Source: Chrysophaeum taylorii (Eukaryota > Sar > Pelagophyceae > Pelagomonadales > Pelagomonadaceae). Taken from it: DNA of 49,492 bases. The notes under the pieces were generated by a model. It was not told where the DNA came from. It searched no databases and saw nothing but the letters and a program-made list of their open reading frames with translations. This document shows positions 28,654-38,708 of the stretch, piece after piece; within the stretch, counting starts at the first letter, position 1; each line of letters opens with the position of its first letter. A program made the translations under genes and the position numbers. Location: the NCBI GenBank assembly GCA_029834535.1, contig JAQMWT010000509.1:1-49492 (forward strand), in the 5' to 3' direction.

Positions 28654-29305
28654 TTGTGTTCTGGCGCTAGCAGCTCATCTGCGACTTCCGTCTACCATGT
28701 CGACGTCCCTAACGCTTTTGTTCAAGCTCCCATCGATTCTCATGTCTATGTCAAACTGCCACAAGGCATTTACCTTCTCGATCCCGAAGATACTAAATAC
28801 CAAGGCCGTCGTCTCCCAAAGCTACTTAAATCTCTCTATGGATTACGTCAGAGCCCTGCCCTTTGGAATCAAACCATAAACGGCTTCTTTGATTCATTAG
28901 GCTATACACGATTTCGAACAGACACATGCATTTACGCTAAAGTCCAAGCTGACGCTACATTTCTAATTTGCACGCTCTCAGTAGACGACGTCGTCATTAC
29001 TTGCACTTCGGAAACTCTACGTCGTGAGTTCCAGCAAGCCCTGAAAAAGGAATACTCAGTCGACACCTTCGAGGAAGTCCATACTCTCTTAGGCATGCGC
29101 ATAACGCGTACAACTGATGGTTCTATATCACTGGACTGTCAGGCTAAACTTGATGCATTGTTCGAAGAGTACCCCATTTTAATGCAGTTACGTCCCACTT
29201 CCACACCGATGTCACCATCAACCACGTATAAAACTGGAGAGCCATCTTCTGATATGGACAAGTTTATCCTTCATACATTCTCCACTCTACTCGGCAAGCT
29301 CACGT
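28654..29305 (+). pseudogene. copia reverse transcriptase catalytic part
   Basis: This frame has YHVDVPNAFVQAP (first catalytic Asp), KLPQGIYLLDPED, LLKSLYGLRQSPALWN (LKKALYGLKQ motif) and TLSVDDVVITC. The last is the YVDD box with Ser in place of Tyr (near 28978-28995), followed by LLGMRI and the thumb. The order is that of a Ty1/copia RT and the catalytic Asp residues are kept. The frame is lost near 29300, where the copy in the right palindrome arm has about eight more bases and stays open. Confidence 0.85.
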
Positions 29306-30133
29306 TTGTCCTGTCGCCCTGATATATCCCAAAGTCTTAGTCGTTGCTCTCGAGGAATGCATAATCCAGCATTTCTACATGTTCAAGTACTAACAGGAAC
29401 GCTCCGCTACTTGCGCAAGCCCGAAAATCGCAATCTTCGCCTCTGGTACTACTCTGGTTCTTCCGCTCTAATGGACCATCTTCGACTTCTTATCGGTAAT
29501 CGTACTGACATGGCCACCATGTTGGATTACACTAAAGAACAAGTAAATTCAGGTAATTTTGATCCACTGGTCGCGTTCGTAGATGCCGATAATGCACCCT
29601 CTTATGAACAAGACCGCAAATCTACAACCGGTTACGCTATCTTTTTGTTTGGTTCTCTCATCACTTGGAAGTCTAAGTTGCAGCCTATTACAGCTACTTC
29701 TACGCATGAGAGTGAACTTATCGCCCTTAATATGTGTGCCGATGATGTGGTCTGGTTACGCAAATTGTTAACGGAAATGGCATTCGCTATAAATCCTCAC
29801 TTCTATCTCCGCCAACCTTCAGGGAAAGACTTGCTACTAGATTATGATGCTCACGACAATCCCCTCACATCGGACATGTCGTTCATACGTAACAGTCCTA
29901 TACTTGGCGACTCTGCCTCTGCTATTCATTTATCTAATAATCCCGACAGTGCGACTAAGGCCAAAGCTATCAGCACACGCTGGTTCCGTATTCGCGACTA
30001 CGTACAGTTAAAACGCATACGTCTACATCATGTTATCGCCGATGGATTTACTAAACCCTTTGGAGCTCCGCTCTTCAGCAGATTTCGCACGTTACTCGGC
30101 TTACAACAACCCATAGCTCAACAAGATGGTTAA
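29306..30133 (+). pseudogene. copia RNase H
   Basis: RNase H removes the RNA template. The motifs are the standard ones for Ty1/copia: CRPD...LSRC, FVDADNAPSYEQDRKSTTGY (first Asp), LITWKSKLQPITATSTHESELIAL (Glu), ILGDSASAIHL (Asp) and ADGFTKPF at the end. In the right-arm copy the stretch before ADGFTKP is five residues longer and keeps the family motif HHVSGTQNIADGFTKP; here an in-frame deletion near 30033 has removed it. The stop at 30133 is followed by 116 bases and then a separate ORF. Confidence 0.88.
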
Positions 30134-30249
30134 TCCTTACCCTTCATTATGTCCGAAATGACTTTAAACTAACCCTGCTATGTAAAGGAATACTGGCTCG
30201 CTAAAATGTGAAATGCAATGAAAGATGTGATGTGGATATTCTTTTTACG

Positions 30250-32259
30250 ATGAATCCCACTAAAAACAAAGATGCTGCGAGCCGGCGCCATTCTACCCTG
30301 AACCGTGGTCGTGGTGGTGCACTGTCACTATCCCCACCTTTTAATGCTCTAACTCCAAGCGTTGCACCGACTAGTTCCCCTAATCGGAAGCATCAAACCT
30401 ATTTGTCGGTGGCTCAAGGACATCAATCTACGCCCGTTACGCCTAAGGCACCCAAGGCAACTGTCCAACAACCGTCTAAATCGCAAACATCAAAGTCTGA
30501 GTATTTCCTGCTTAAACATTGCAAATTTGACGCACTTGCGATGATGTCAGGGAATATCTCTGCCCTTGGTGCGTCCCCGCCGAATTTTCTCATCCCTCAG
30601 CATAAGGATCCTCAGTGTTGGCTTAAGTCTTTGCAGCAGCTGCTTACCGAAGCACAACAGACAGACTTTGTGGACGATATCCAATATCTTAGTTCATTGC
30701 TGTGCGTCAAAGCAAAGCGCATTCGGAATGCCCCCGCTATATCTCCTAATGAAGGTATTCGCTTTCACCGCTTTCCACCCATTAAAGGGGTTGTCAAAGT
30801 ACATGTGGCGTGTACAAAGTGCTACAATAAAACTGATATGCCGGGTACACCCCTTGTGCTCATCATCTGTACTGAAGATGAGCTTAAAACTGACAGGATT
30901 CGCCAAATTATTGAGGATCATCTCGCGTCTGAGCAACATGCATCGCACTGCTTCGATGTACCGCGCCCTTTCTTTCTGTTGATTTGTGTGATGTGCAACT
31001 TGTCGAACCATGGGATAGCGTTAATTCGCAATAATCAGCATCCCTTCCAACTCTCTTGTTATAATGATCCAGCTGCCCACATAAGAGCTATAATCCTCCG
31101 CCTTGGAAAGTCCATTGCTATTAACAAGCTGCTCAAAGAGGCAATCATGCAGACTGCAACATCCCTTAACGTTGATGCTTCTAAAATTCTCGTCAACCCT
31201 GACGCTAACACCATGCTCTTACTGCAGCTGCCCTTCATTTCGAGTGTAAATCTTGAGATTCTTGTAGCAGCTTGGTCTTTGTTACAATCGGCTGAAGATA
31301 AAACCTGCGTAGTTACCAATCCTGAGGAGTTACTTAACGTGCTCATCGAACGCTTTGTTAACGATGTTTCTCATCAACTTGACGCAACTTCTTCCGAGAC
31401 GGTACCGCCAATGCTACACTACTTTTGCCAACTTCCACCTAATCAACAACTAGCATTTAAGAACGTGTCAATCCAAGTTGGCTACCCATCCCATATCATT
31501 GATACTTTCTATAATAATACCCCCTCTGAAGATGTGTCACCAGCGCCGATCGATAATCCACCCGCTGAGCCCACGCCAGATAAAGCTAACGACAATATGG
31601 CTGAATCTTTACACCAATTAAAAGAAGATATTCGGTCTTTATCCTTACGTCTCACTAACACCGAACAGCAATTGATGGCACGAGAACATCAACTATCGCT
31701 TGCTCTAACGTCTCTCACACAGATGCAAGAAACCTACGAAACCCTTAATACTCAAGTGACCGAGAACATTAAACATGTCTCTTTGTTAGATAACATTTCG
31801 TCGAGTCTTCAAATGCATCAGAACACCATAATACCGACCTCTGCTGTATTTGTCCATATCATTTCTCGGTCGCTTATCTCGTCTATTGGACAGCTCCCTC
31901 CAGATACGTATAATGAGGCACAGCGAGTTCAAATCGACGCAGCAGCTCATCACCTCCACACAGCTATGTCTGATGCACATGATCGTGTTATTCCTGCATT
32001 GGATCTACACGCTCTTACACCAGATGCTGCTATGTCTTTCCTTTCGTCTGTCATGTCACCCTTGGTCACCTTGAGTGATGCAATGACTACGCACAATACC
32101 AACACTGCTAACGACCTATCCTCCGATGATCATAATTCGTCTTCTCCAGAGTTAAAGGAACTGGACGATAATAGCGAGGATGAATTGGACCACACATCTG
32201 ATGTTGTGGATACCGATACAGCTTCTTTGCGCAACATCACAACACGCTCGACATCATAA
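30250..32259 (+). CDS. extra 3' ORF of the copia element, unknown function
   Basis: An uninterrupted 669-codon ORF after RNase H, in another frame. ATG 30250 is chosen over an upstream in-frame GTG (30208). The start is basic and Ser/Pro-rich (SRRHSTLNRGRGG; about residues 1-90). A folded-looking middle (90-430) includes CTKCYNK and RAIILRLGKSIAINKLLKEAI. A coiled-coil-like stretch runs from about 455 to 530 (LKEDIRSLSLRLTNTEQQLM), and the end is acidic (residues 640-669). I see no signal peptide, no membrane anchor and no furin-like site, so it does not look like an envelope protein. Sireviruses and some other copia elements also carry a 3' ORF, but similarity is not evident. A broken copy lies at 46352-48338. 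It might be a structural, nucleic-acid-binding or targeting protein. Confidence 0.75.
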   Translation: MNPTKNKDAASRRHSTLNRGRGGALSLSPPFNALTPSVAPTSSPNRKHQTYLSVAQGHQSTPVTPKAPKATVQQPSKSQTSKSEYFLLKHCKFDALAMMSGNISALGASPPNFLIPQHKDPQCWLKSLQQLLTEAQQTDFVDDIQYLSSLLCVKAKRIRNAPAISPNEGIRFHRFPPIKGVVKVHVACTKCYNKTDMPGTPLVLIICTEDELKTDRIRQIIEDHLASEQHASHCFDVPRPFFLLICVMCNLSNHGIALIRNNQHPFQLSCYNDPAAHIRAIILRLGKSIAINKLLKEAIMQTATSLNVDASKILVNPDANTMLLLQLPFISSVNLEILVAAWSLLQSAEDKTCVVTNPEELLNVLIERFVNDVSHQLDATSSETVPPMLHYFCQLPPNQQLAFKNVSIQVGYPSHIIDTFYNNTPSEDVSPAPIDNPPAEPTPDKANDNMAESLHQLKEDIRSLSLRLTNTEQQLMAREHQLSLALTSLTQMQETYETLNTQVTENIKHVSLLDNISSSLQMHQNTIIPTSAVFVHIISRSLISSIGQLPPDTYNEAQRVQIDAAAHHLHTAMSDAHDRVIPALDLHALTPDAAMSFLSSVMSPLVTLSDAMTTHNTNTANDLSSDDHNSSSPELKELDDNSEDELDHTSDVVDTDTASLRNITTRSTS

Positions 32260-32367
32260 TTAAATTGTCCTGTTCTGTTGTTGTTTGTTCCACTATTCAC
32301 TGTTCTCATGTATATTGCACAAGTTCCGCTTCAAGAACGTCTGAAATGCATAAACCGTTTTCATACG

Positions 32368-32376
32368 TCGAGGGGG
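32368..32376 (+). promoter_or_regulatory. polypurine tract of the copia element
   Basis: GTCGAGGGGG lies directly before the 3' LTR start (T at 32377), where plus-strand priming is expected. The core CGAGGG[G/C]G is shared with LTR-X. Confidence 0.7.
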
Positions 32377-32782
32377 TCCAGAGAGCTACACTATTATGTG
32401 TGCGACACTGGAACATTTCACACCTATCTCTACACGAGGGTTTTCTCTCCGTAATACGGCTTTCCCTCGTTCCTCCTGTCCTTCCTTCCTTACCCTTCCG
32501 CAATTATATTTTCATGACTATGAAGAACCCAGTCTGAAGCTCTTTTCCAACATGGAGTAGGCCTCCAGGTGCGTACCGTCAGGTACGGGGTTTTCTGTTT
32601 AATTAACAGAGGCTTCGTTCCTCGTTGTCAGTGTAAACGCTTCTATGGGACCTAATGTCCTTAAGGAGTTAGGGCTTAAATCCCTACCTTGTGTAGTAGC
32701 ATGTGGCAAGCGGAATGGTCTGTACACGCCTAAGACTGCACGCAGTCTCTACCATGTACCCGGTGAGGGTCAAATCTCTCCA
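32377..32782 (+). repeat. 3' LTR of the copia element
   Basis: 406 bp, the partner of 20610-21015 with about ten differences. It is followed by the target duplication GGTGC (32783-32787), after which LTR-X copy A resumes. Confidence 0.9.
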
Positions 32783-32787
32783 GGTGC

Positions 32788-33990
32788 GTGAGCTGAGATG
32801 CCGTTGTGGAGAATATCCGGCCTGAAACGCGTGGGGTCCAGTGCGGGAAATCGACAATGGGGATAGCGGAAGGAGAGTGCGAGTTCGCTGGGGTCATAGT
32901 GCGTGAATGCAGTAGAGCCAAGGGCGATGGAGGGGTCTGGCATACTGGTGGCAGCCTCAATGGCGGAGGTGCGGGGACCAGAGCGGCGAGTGCAAAAGCG
33001 GCTAGGGTTGCTCGTAGACGTGCAGTGCATGCGAAGATGCGGGCCGTACGTCCTCGAATGAGGGGTGACGTGCCGAGCGATAGGGCGCTGTTGAGAGAGG
33101 CATCGTGCGTGGCAATTCTGCGTATAGCGGTATAAAAGTGTGTATGGGCGGCTTCACCGGATTAGCCTATCTGGACCATACACTTCTCGCTACATAAAGC
33201 TGTAGTAACCGCCACACTGCGTGTCTGCGGTGGAGCCGACAGTTGGCGTCAAACATTCGTCGTGCATCCCTGTTATGCGAATATGCGGAAAAGAGAGGCT
33301 CGAGTATAGCGAGTCGGTGCAGTGCGCGTGGAGAATGTCTCCTGAGAGCGCAATAACGATTTTCTGGAGGCAGCGTAGGCGTGTGGCGTCCAGAAGAGGG
33401 CTACGAAGCTGACATAACGGACCGAAGTGGTCGCAATATGAGCGCACAGTTTGGGTGTGATCGGGGCGTTCACAACTCTCGAAATCTGTGTCCGTGACTA
33501 TGGCCATGGTGGAGGCTGGCCAAAAACTTGGTCGCGGTGAGACAGAAGGGTCGGCATCCGAAAGGAGTGCGTCCTCTGACTGAGAGTTGAAGAGCGGGTG
33601 AGCATGTGCTGCGATTTATGCATGTGCGGTGACATCCATTGAATCGAAACATGGTGATCGCAATTGGGTCCGTGCAACTTGCTGGGCATAGTCATCAAGC
33701 GCATCCGGCCGGGGAAGGTGGATGGCGGGGGAAGTAGCTGAGCATCAGTGCGTGCCTGTCTGCAGAGAGAGAAGACCGCGAGGTGGGACTAGCGTTGAAG
33801 TGTTCGGGCGCGGCTGATCGAGAGATATCGATTAAGGTAGGAGCACCTGGCGAATCCGAGCTGATACCTGCAGGTGCGTTGAGTTCCTGCGGGTATTGTG
33901 ACCTTGGGACCGTCGACAGCATGTCGTGTCCCTGTGGATGCGACATAGCAGGGGCATTGTTGATGGCGCATGGATCAGGTAGCGCCGCGG
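32788..33990 (-). pseudogene. LTR-X copy A, upstream coding piece
   Basis: Minus-strand frames carry PQGHDMLSTVPRSQYPQELN, APAGISSDSPGAPTLIDISR and SFGCRPFCLT-type sequence at 33500-33970, matching copy 1 (PQGQDTLSTVPRSTYSQALT, APAGISSDSPGTPALFDISR). Further downstream come FESCERPDHTQTVRSYCDH and SFRYPHCRFPALDPTRFRPD. Several shifts and stops exist. At about 33990 the similarity to copy 1 ends, so the 5' part and LTR are lost. The right-arm copy is at 44691-45834. Confidence 0.65.
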
Positions 33991-34925
33991 CTCTGGAGCG
34001 GGCTTAGCCAGCATGCGACGCGGTGCGCACTGTGCCCGGATGTTCTGGAAGTCCGTGGGATTCAACGCGTCTTTGAGCTCGCGCTCTCTCAAGCTCTGTT
34101 TCGGCGTCATACGGAGCGACTCCATCCGCACGCAGATGCTGCCTTACCTTCATGGTCTAGCGCTTCCGCTTCTAGCCCTTCTTGTCGAATTCCAGAAGCT
34201 GCGTCGGCACATCAATGCCCAAGTCTGGATGCGCGGTCCCGAAACGGTCCTGGATGAGATTGTCGAGAGTCGCTCAGTACTGCGTCATTGCCCGTCGTCC
34301 GCATCAGCGACTCCCTTTCTTTTAACGTGGCCATGACAGTGAACCAGCTGAACATCCGATGTGCGGTGGACTTGTCCTGGCTCTTCAAGTTTGCTGGATG
34401 CTGCCACCAAGCCCCATGCAGCGCACGAAGAACTCGGGCGCACTCACGCCGCAGTCGACTCGACTGTCGCCGTTGGTGGTCCCCGCATGGGCATAAGAAG
34501 AGCGCGAGGTGGCACTGGTGGAGCTTTTGAAGCCGGGCGATGCGGAGCCGTAGCAGGTGCGAGCGTGTTGGCATTGTCCCCTCGAGCCTCCACGCCAGCC
34601 GAGCCCACTGCTCACCGCCGTTGCGCGCGCTCTCGATCCGTCGCCATTGGCTCTGGTTTTATGGCACGATCTCTAGAAATTTTATTAAAAACGATGAGAA
34701 AAAAGAAAGAAGGGAGCTTCGTGTACTTACGCGCCACTCCGCGCGTCGGGCGCTGATTTTGTGGCGCGGCCTCAAGGGGCAACAAAAAAAGCAATCCTTA
34801 ACACCAAGTCGATTTTTTCAAAATCCGCCCTCCAGCACACGCTTGTTTCAGAACGCAAATTTCGGCGGCTTAGGGACAGCTCACATTTAAAACCCTCGTT
34901 CGCTTTTCCACCTTACCCTCTCCGA
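33991..34925. other. unassigned stretch, possibly a captured gene piece on the minus strand
   Basis: No long reliable frame. On the minus strand short open pieces alternate with splice-donor-like strings (GTAAGTACAC near 34730, GTAAGGCAGC near 34150). One piece holds MATDRERAQRR and others HRMFSWFTVMATLKERESL and EFFVRCMGLGGS. This pattern could be exons of a captured host gene, but I cannot identify it. A purine/T-rich low-complexity stretch lies at 34680-34710. The inverted copy is at 43760-44690. Confidence 0.3.
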
Positions 34926-35569
34926 CGATGCCTCGGCCTCCGACTCTAGCGCGACGTGTTAGGCGTCTTGGCGTCAGGTCCGCGCGCCCAACGCTGGCGG
35001 CGAGAGGGCCTGTTGTCCTGGAGGTCCTGCCGGCCCAGGACTTCGAGGCTTTGAGCGCCGACTCCCGCTTGCCGGCGCCCTTGGCGCATGCGCAGGGACG
35101 GTTCAGCTCGTTGGCGACCTTGTGATCGCCTCGCAGGCGTCCTCGGTGAAGAATCCGAACGTGCGCCAGCGTGTGGCGGCGTACTTGACATGATCATCGA
35201 TGATGTGGAGCTTGAGCTTCACGTGGATGGTCGGGTACACCATGCGCGCGTCGGTTGACACGGTGTCACAGGCGGCGCAGAGCCTCTCAACCTCGGAGTC
35301 GGTGAGGAGACGCGCAGCGCGAATGAGATGGAAGAGAGGCGCGTAGGCGCGCTAGAGGGGGTTGACGCGCTAGATGACGGCCTCGATCTCTTCCTTTGCC
35401 TTTGTCATCGTGTGACCATACGTCTCTATGCGCTCATCGGTGGGTAATCTAGTCCACATGCCGTCGATGTCATCCAGAAAGAGGCCTTCATGGTCGCTCA
35501 CGAGGCCACGCTGCAGTACGCCCGACGTGCAACCTGCGATGTATCAAATGAGATCAACGCAACTATTTC
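34926..35569 (-). pseudogene. transposase-like C-terminal fragment (tentative)
   Basis: In shifting minus-strand frames: MWTRLPTDERIETYGHTMTK, then CAACDTVSTDARMVYPTIH, VKLKLHIIDDHVKYAA, RTFGFFTEDACEAI and a basic end. A K-L-H-x-x-x-D/E-H-V...G-[FL]-F-[ST]-E-[QD] pattern is found near the end of several eukaryotic DNA-transposon proteins (recognised from memory). It stops at the LTR-X LTR (35570), which is inserted in or next to it. The right-arm copy is at 43141-43760. Confidence 0.35.
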
Positions 35570-35753
35570 AGAGAACAGTAAAAATCACTGTGCCTCTGGT
35601 AGAGAATGATGGCAGTGATAGTGCTGCCTTTCGTCCTGTCCTCTACTGACCACAAAGAGCAGCACGGTGTGCGACACAGCGATTTAGTGGTTGTAAGTGA
35701 GTGTGAGGTTGAGGGAGGGGGGTTCCTAACCCTAAATGGGATTTTCTATCTCT
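35570..35753 (-). repeat. LTR-X 3' LTR, copy B
   Basis: 184 bp with the same ends as the copies at 7153 and 10508. It is preceded on the minus strand by TGCGAGGGCGT, the polypurine tract. Confidence 0.75.
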
Positions 35754-36308
35754 ACGCCCTCGCAGATTGAACTCGGTGATGAGCGAAATCTGGGACAAAC
35801 AAAACAAATGTCTGGCCAGGGACAAATGGATGTCGAGTCGTGAGGAGGCGTTTAAGGAAAGTGTGCGAAGTGCATGAAAGAGATAGAGGAAAACGAAACG
35901 CAGGTAGTGTGTGAAGTGAGAAAAGAGAAAGAGCGGAAGATAAAAGAAAGGAAAAAGCATCGATCGTGAGTAAGAAGAAAAGTGGAGGAAGATGCTAAGT
36001 AGGCTAACGATGAAGTATGGCGAATGTTGTGCGAGAGATCAGATCGCCATCTTGCTCGGTGGCTAATTATATAGGGGACGGTGTGTGCCGGTGGATAAAT
36101 CCTAAGTGTCTGGGGAAGCATCTGAGTAGAGCGGGGAGTCTAACGAATAATAACAGGAGGGATCACGGGTCAGGCAGTCGGGGATTATGCAGCAGACCAA
36201 TGGTTGATCGGAAGGCGAATAGTGAAAGTGGTCGGGGGGATGAGATTCTATTGTGGCTAATGTTGGGCTAGTAAAGATTTGACGATGTGACGGAGCGCCA
36301 GCGTGATC
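35754..36308 (-). other. LTR-X copy B 3' untranslated region
   Basis: No ORF. It aligns with 10683-11145 of copy A. The minus-strand polypurine tract CGAGGGCG is at 35762-35755. Confidence 0.6.
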
Positions 36309-38708
36309 TCATGAAGAGACATGACCATTTAACCAAATCGGTTTCGACATGGTAAGGTAATCGTCGTAATGAGAGCGAGTAAGGCGGAGCTTTTCCTGGA
36401 AGATGAGAGAACCTGAGTTGCCTGTCACATACGTGTCAGAGCTGTCGTCCTGAGTGTAGCGTGGGACAGTTGAAGCTAGGCTATGAGCGTCTAAAATAAT
36501 ATGCGGATAATCGTAGCGCGATGAGGATATCGGGATAAAGCTGTCGGGAAGTGGCCATAAATATGAAAACTCTAAATTTGCTGTAGCTTTGGGTTCGTAC
36601 TCTAAATTTGCTGTAGGTTTGGGTTCGTAGTCTCGTGTAAGTCGCCAGTGACTATCATCTAAAGATGATTGGGCGGAGACTGAGGTTTGCGAGTGTGTCG
36701 CGTATGATGGTGGGTACAGGCGTGTGTCCTGTGCTGACGAGTCGGTGCTCTGTGCAGAAAACGCAGAAGAGCTGGGCAATAAAAGAGAATGCCTGAAGGC
36801 GATGGACTGCTTGAAGATAGTGTCCGTGCCAGGGGGAGAGTTGACTTCGAGAGTATGGTAAAAGTCGCATCTTTCGTGTTCTATGTTGCAAAGTGATCCT
36901 GAACTGTGAAAATCGACTGATCTATTCATTTCATGTCCGGAGTCGTTTTCATTTTCATCAGAATCAAACAAAGCGTTTTCACCAGAATCAAACTTCCCTT
37001 GATGTACAAGCGCGAGGGAGCGTGGTGCATCCCTGGTGAATCGAGCAGTGACTGAAAGGGGATACATTCGACAGAGGGGTGTTGTCGATATGCGAGAGCT
37101 GTACAGTTTACAACGTGTAGGGAGCGTATGTTGCAAGAGAGGATTAATCTGTGGACGGGGGATGTCCGAAGAATGAACATGATGTGAGGTCCTGTCCATA
37201 ATGCGAGAACTGTCCGATAATGAGTCATGCGAGACTGTGGCTAGCAGCGAGTGTGTGGGAATGAAGAAGTGAATATTCATGGCAGTTAACTTCCCTTGAT
37301 TCGTAACACAACTGGGTGGGGTAACACAACTGGGTGGGGTTAGCGGTGTGCGGCGATGCGATGCGGTGGAATGCTTAGAGCAGAGCGCGTGACCAACCTG
37401 TGGAGATTGGGGGTTATCCTCGTGGGTGCTACAGAAAGCGTCTTCTGGGTGCGAATCGCAATGGCGGCTGTTGGGCTCAGAGTTCTGGAAGATGGAACCT
37501 GCAGTGCGAACGGAGAGGAGCGAACCGAGTGCGTCATAAGAGCGTAATACGCTGGCGCTGTCTGAGCTGTGTCCGAAGCATGATTCCGATAACAATGTCG
37601 ACAGATGCGAGATATGATCAGAACTGGACGAGGATTTCGCGTGAAGTTGTGTTGTAACCGAGCCATAGTGGTGCAGAGCTTCAACGTCAAGCATAGTGCT
37701 GGGAGGGACGTGAAGAGAGGTGAGTAAAGGACTCTGCGTGCGGCTATCATTTGGTGGCGGGCATTTATTGCGCGAGACTAGCGATAACTGCGAAGTGTGG
37801 CGTTGGCGCGACTGAACTTCGTTTGCATATGGCAGCATGCTGGATAAAATCGAGCGAGGGTGGAATGCTGAAACTTGAGAGGTCTGACCTGCGAGAGATT
37901 GACGGAAGAGCGTGGGAGGCTCTGAATTGCATTGATGACGGAACTTAGTGTCATCACAAATCGTCGGGGATTTGGTCGTCGGGAGTCGCGTTGAAGCGGG
38001 GAGGAACGACGAATACTCATCAGGTCTTGGCGTGTGACAGAGGTCCTTAGAAAGAGGGACTTCGGTACGTGCCTTGAATTGTGTTCCGATGTAGCCAGAG
38101 TAGCCATAGGAGGCATGACTGATACGAATCGAAACGAATCTTGTCGTCGGTGGAATACTAATGCGCCCTCGTAATTCGAACTGGGTGGAATCTTCGAATT
38201 GCCAGTGAGACCGAGAGACCATGATTGCGAAACGAGCGCGGAGCCGGGCGGCGGTCGGGGGAGGCGCTTCAGCGGTGGCTGAGACGACAGTGCTCTGCGT
38301 ATCATGAATCAAAAGGTGTTTGGGCATCGTACTGTGCGACAAGCGAGCGTGCGTCTCAGTTGACTGTGAGTGTACCATGGGTATGGCGCAATGTTTGTAG
38401 TCTGAACCGAGAGGGGCGGTGAGCGTGCCGTCGCGAGTGCATTGTAGCCTGTGCGGTGTCTGGGCTTTAATCGGAATATGACATATGGCGTCATACAAAG
38501 CGATGGGAGCTGAATCAGACGTGGTGGGACTGGCTAGTAGTGCCGGGAGCAGCATGTCGGGGGTGGCGCTCAGAGATGAGGGTGGAACGCAGTCCACTTC
38601 TATCTTGGTTGCCGTGTGTCGCGGTACTATGGGCGTAAACAAATGACATGAAGTAAATGCTTGTGTCCCAAACGAGAATGCGGCTATAGTCGCATGGGGA
38701 GGTTTCAT
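36309..38708 (-). CDS. LTR-X last ORF, 799 residues, unknown function
   Basis: A single minus-strand frame from ATG 38708 to the TGA at 36309. It is rich in Ser, Thr, Pro and His with few charged clusters. There is no signal peptide, membrane segment or known domain. Recognisable blocks shared with copy A are AAFSFGTQAF (8-17), TSDSAPIALYDAI (67-79), FEDSTQFELRGRI (about 173-185), ISHASYGYSGYIGT (about 197-210) and SSDTYVTGNSGSLIF near the end. Copy A is broken in this region, so an 800-codon frame here is notable and suggests recent coding. A tandem copy (CVTPPSCVT) occurs around residue 465, and a second (YEPKPTANLEYEPKATANLE) near 710. It could be a downstream part of one long Gag-like protein or a separate product; there is no polymerase. 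Confidence 0.55.
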   Translation of the reverse strand: MKPPHATIAAFSFGTQAFTSCHLFTPIVPRHTATKIEVDCVPPSSLSATPDMLLPALLASPTTSDSAPIALYDAICHIPIKAQTPHRLQCTRDGTLTAPLGSDYKHCAIPMVHSQSTETHARLSHSTMPKHLLIHDTQSTVVSATAEAPPPTAARLRARFAIMVSRSHWQFEDSTQFELRGRISIPPTTRFVSIRISHASYGYSGYIGTQFKARTEVPLSKDLCHTPRPDEYSSFLPASTRLPTTKSPTICDDTKFRHQCNSEPPTLFRQSLAGQTSQVSAFHPRSILSSMLPYANEVQSRQRHTSQLSLVSRNKCPPPNDSRTQSPLLTSLHVPPSTMLDVEALHHYGSVTTQLHAKSSSSSDHISHLSTLLSESCFGHSSDSASVLRSYDALGSLLSVRTAGSIFQNSEPNSRHCDSHPEDAFCSTHEDNPQSPQVGHALCSKHSTASHRRTPLTPPSCVTPPSCVTNQGKLTAMNIHFFIPTHSLLATVSHDSLSDSSRIMDRTSHHVHSSDIPRPQINPLLQHTLPTRCKLYSSRISTTPLCRMYPLSVTARFTRDAPRSLALVHQGKFDSGENALFDSDENENDSGHEMNRSVDFHSSGSLCNIEHERCDFYHTLEVNSPPGTDTIFKQSIAFRHSLLLPSSSAFSAQSTDSSAQDTRLYPPSYATHSQTSVSAQSSLDDSHWRLTRDYEPKPTANLEYEPKATANLEFSYLWPLPDSFIPISSSRYDYPHIILDAHSLASTVPRYTQDDSSDTYVTGNSGSLIFQEKLRLTRSHYDDYLTMSKPIWLNGHVSS

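Larger units (their letters stand above)
20610..32782 (+). mobile_element. 12.2-kb Ty1/copia retrotransposon with a DNA methyltransferase domain
   Basis: Two 406-bp direct LTRs, GGTGC on both flanks (20605-20609 and 32783-32787), a half-tRNA primer-binding site, a polypurine tract and the copia order gag, protease, integrase, RT, RNase H identify a complete element. It is far longer than the usual 5-6 kb because of a methyltransferase domain of about 570 residues before integrase and a ~669-codon ORF after RNase H. The LTRs differ at about ten positions, so the insertion is not new. Frameshifts in gag, integrase and RT make this copy defective. It is poorer in G+C than its surroundings. Confidence 0.92.
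10508..33990 (-). mobile_element. LTR-X copy A, broken by three later insertions
   Basis: Pieces of one minus-strand element lie at 33990-32788, 20604-20300, 16075-13571 and 12236-10508. Each piece joins exactly where the next begins when compared with copy B or copy 1. The gaps are filled by copia (20610-32782, GGTGC on both sides), the Helitron-bearing composite (16076-20294, TTCAA on both sides) and a copia/MYB patchwork (12237-13570, no clear duplication). The 5' end, including the 5' LTR, is lost at about 33990. Only a Ser/Thr/Pro/His-rich protein, broken by frameshifts, is encoded. Confidence 0.7.

Noticed and set aside
30250..32259. Envelope gene in the copia element
   Set aside because: No signal peptide, membrane anchor or cleavage site is visible; the protein looks soluble with a coiled coil.
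36309..38708. Host secreted mucin-like protein
   Set aside because: Despite the Ser/Thr/Pro-rich composition there is no signal peptide, and the ORF lies at a fixed place between LTR-X copies' 3' LTR and upstream coding sequence.
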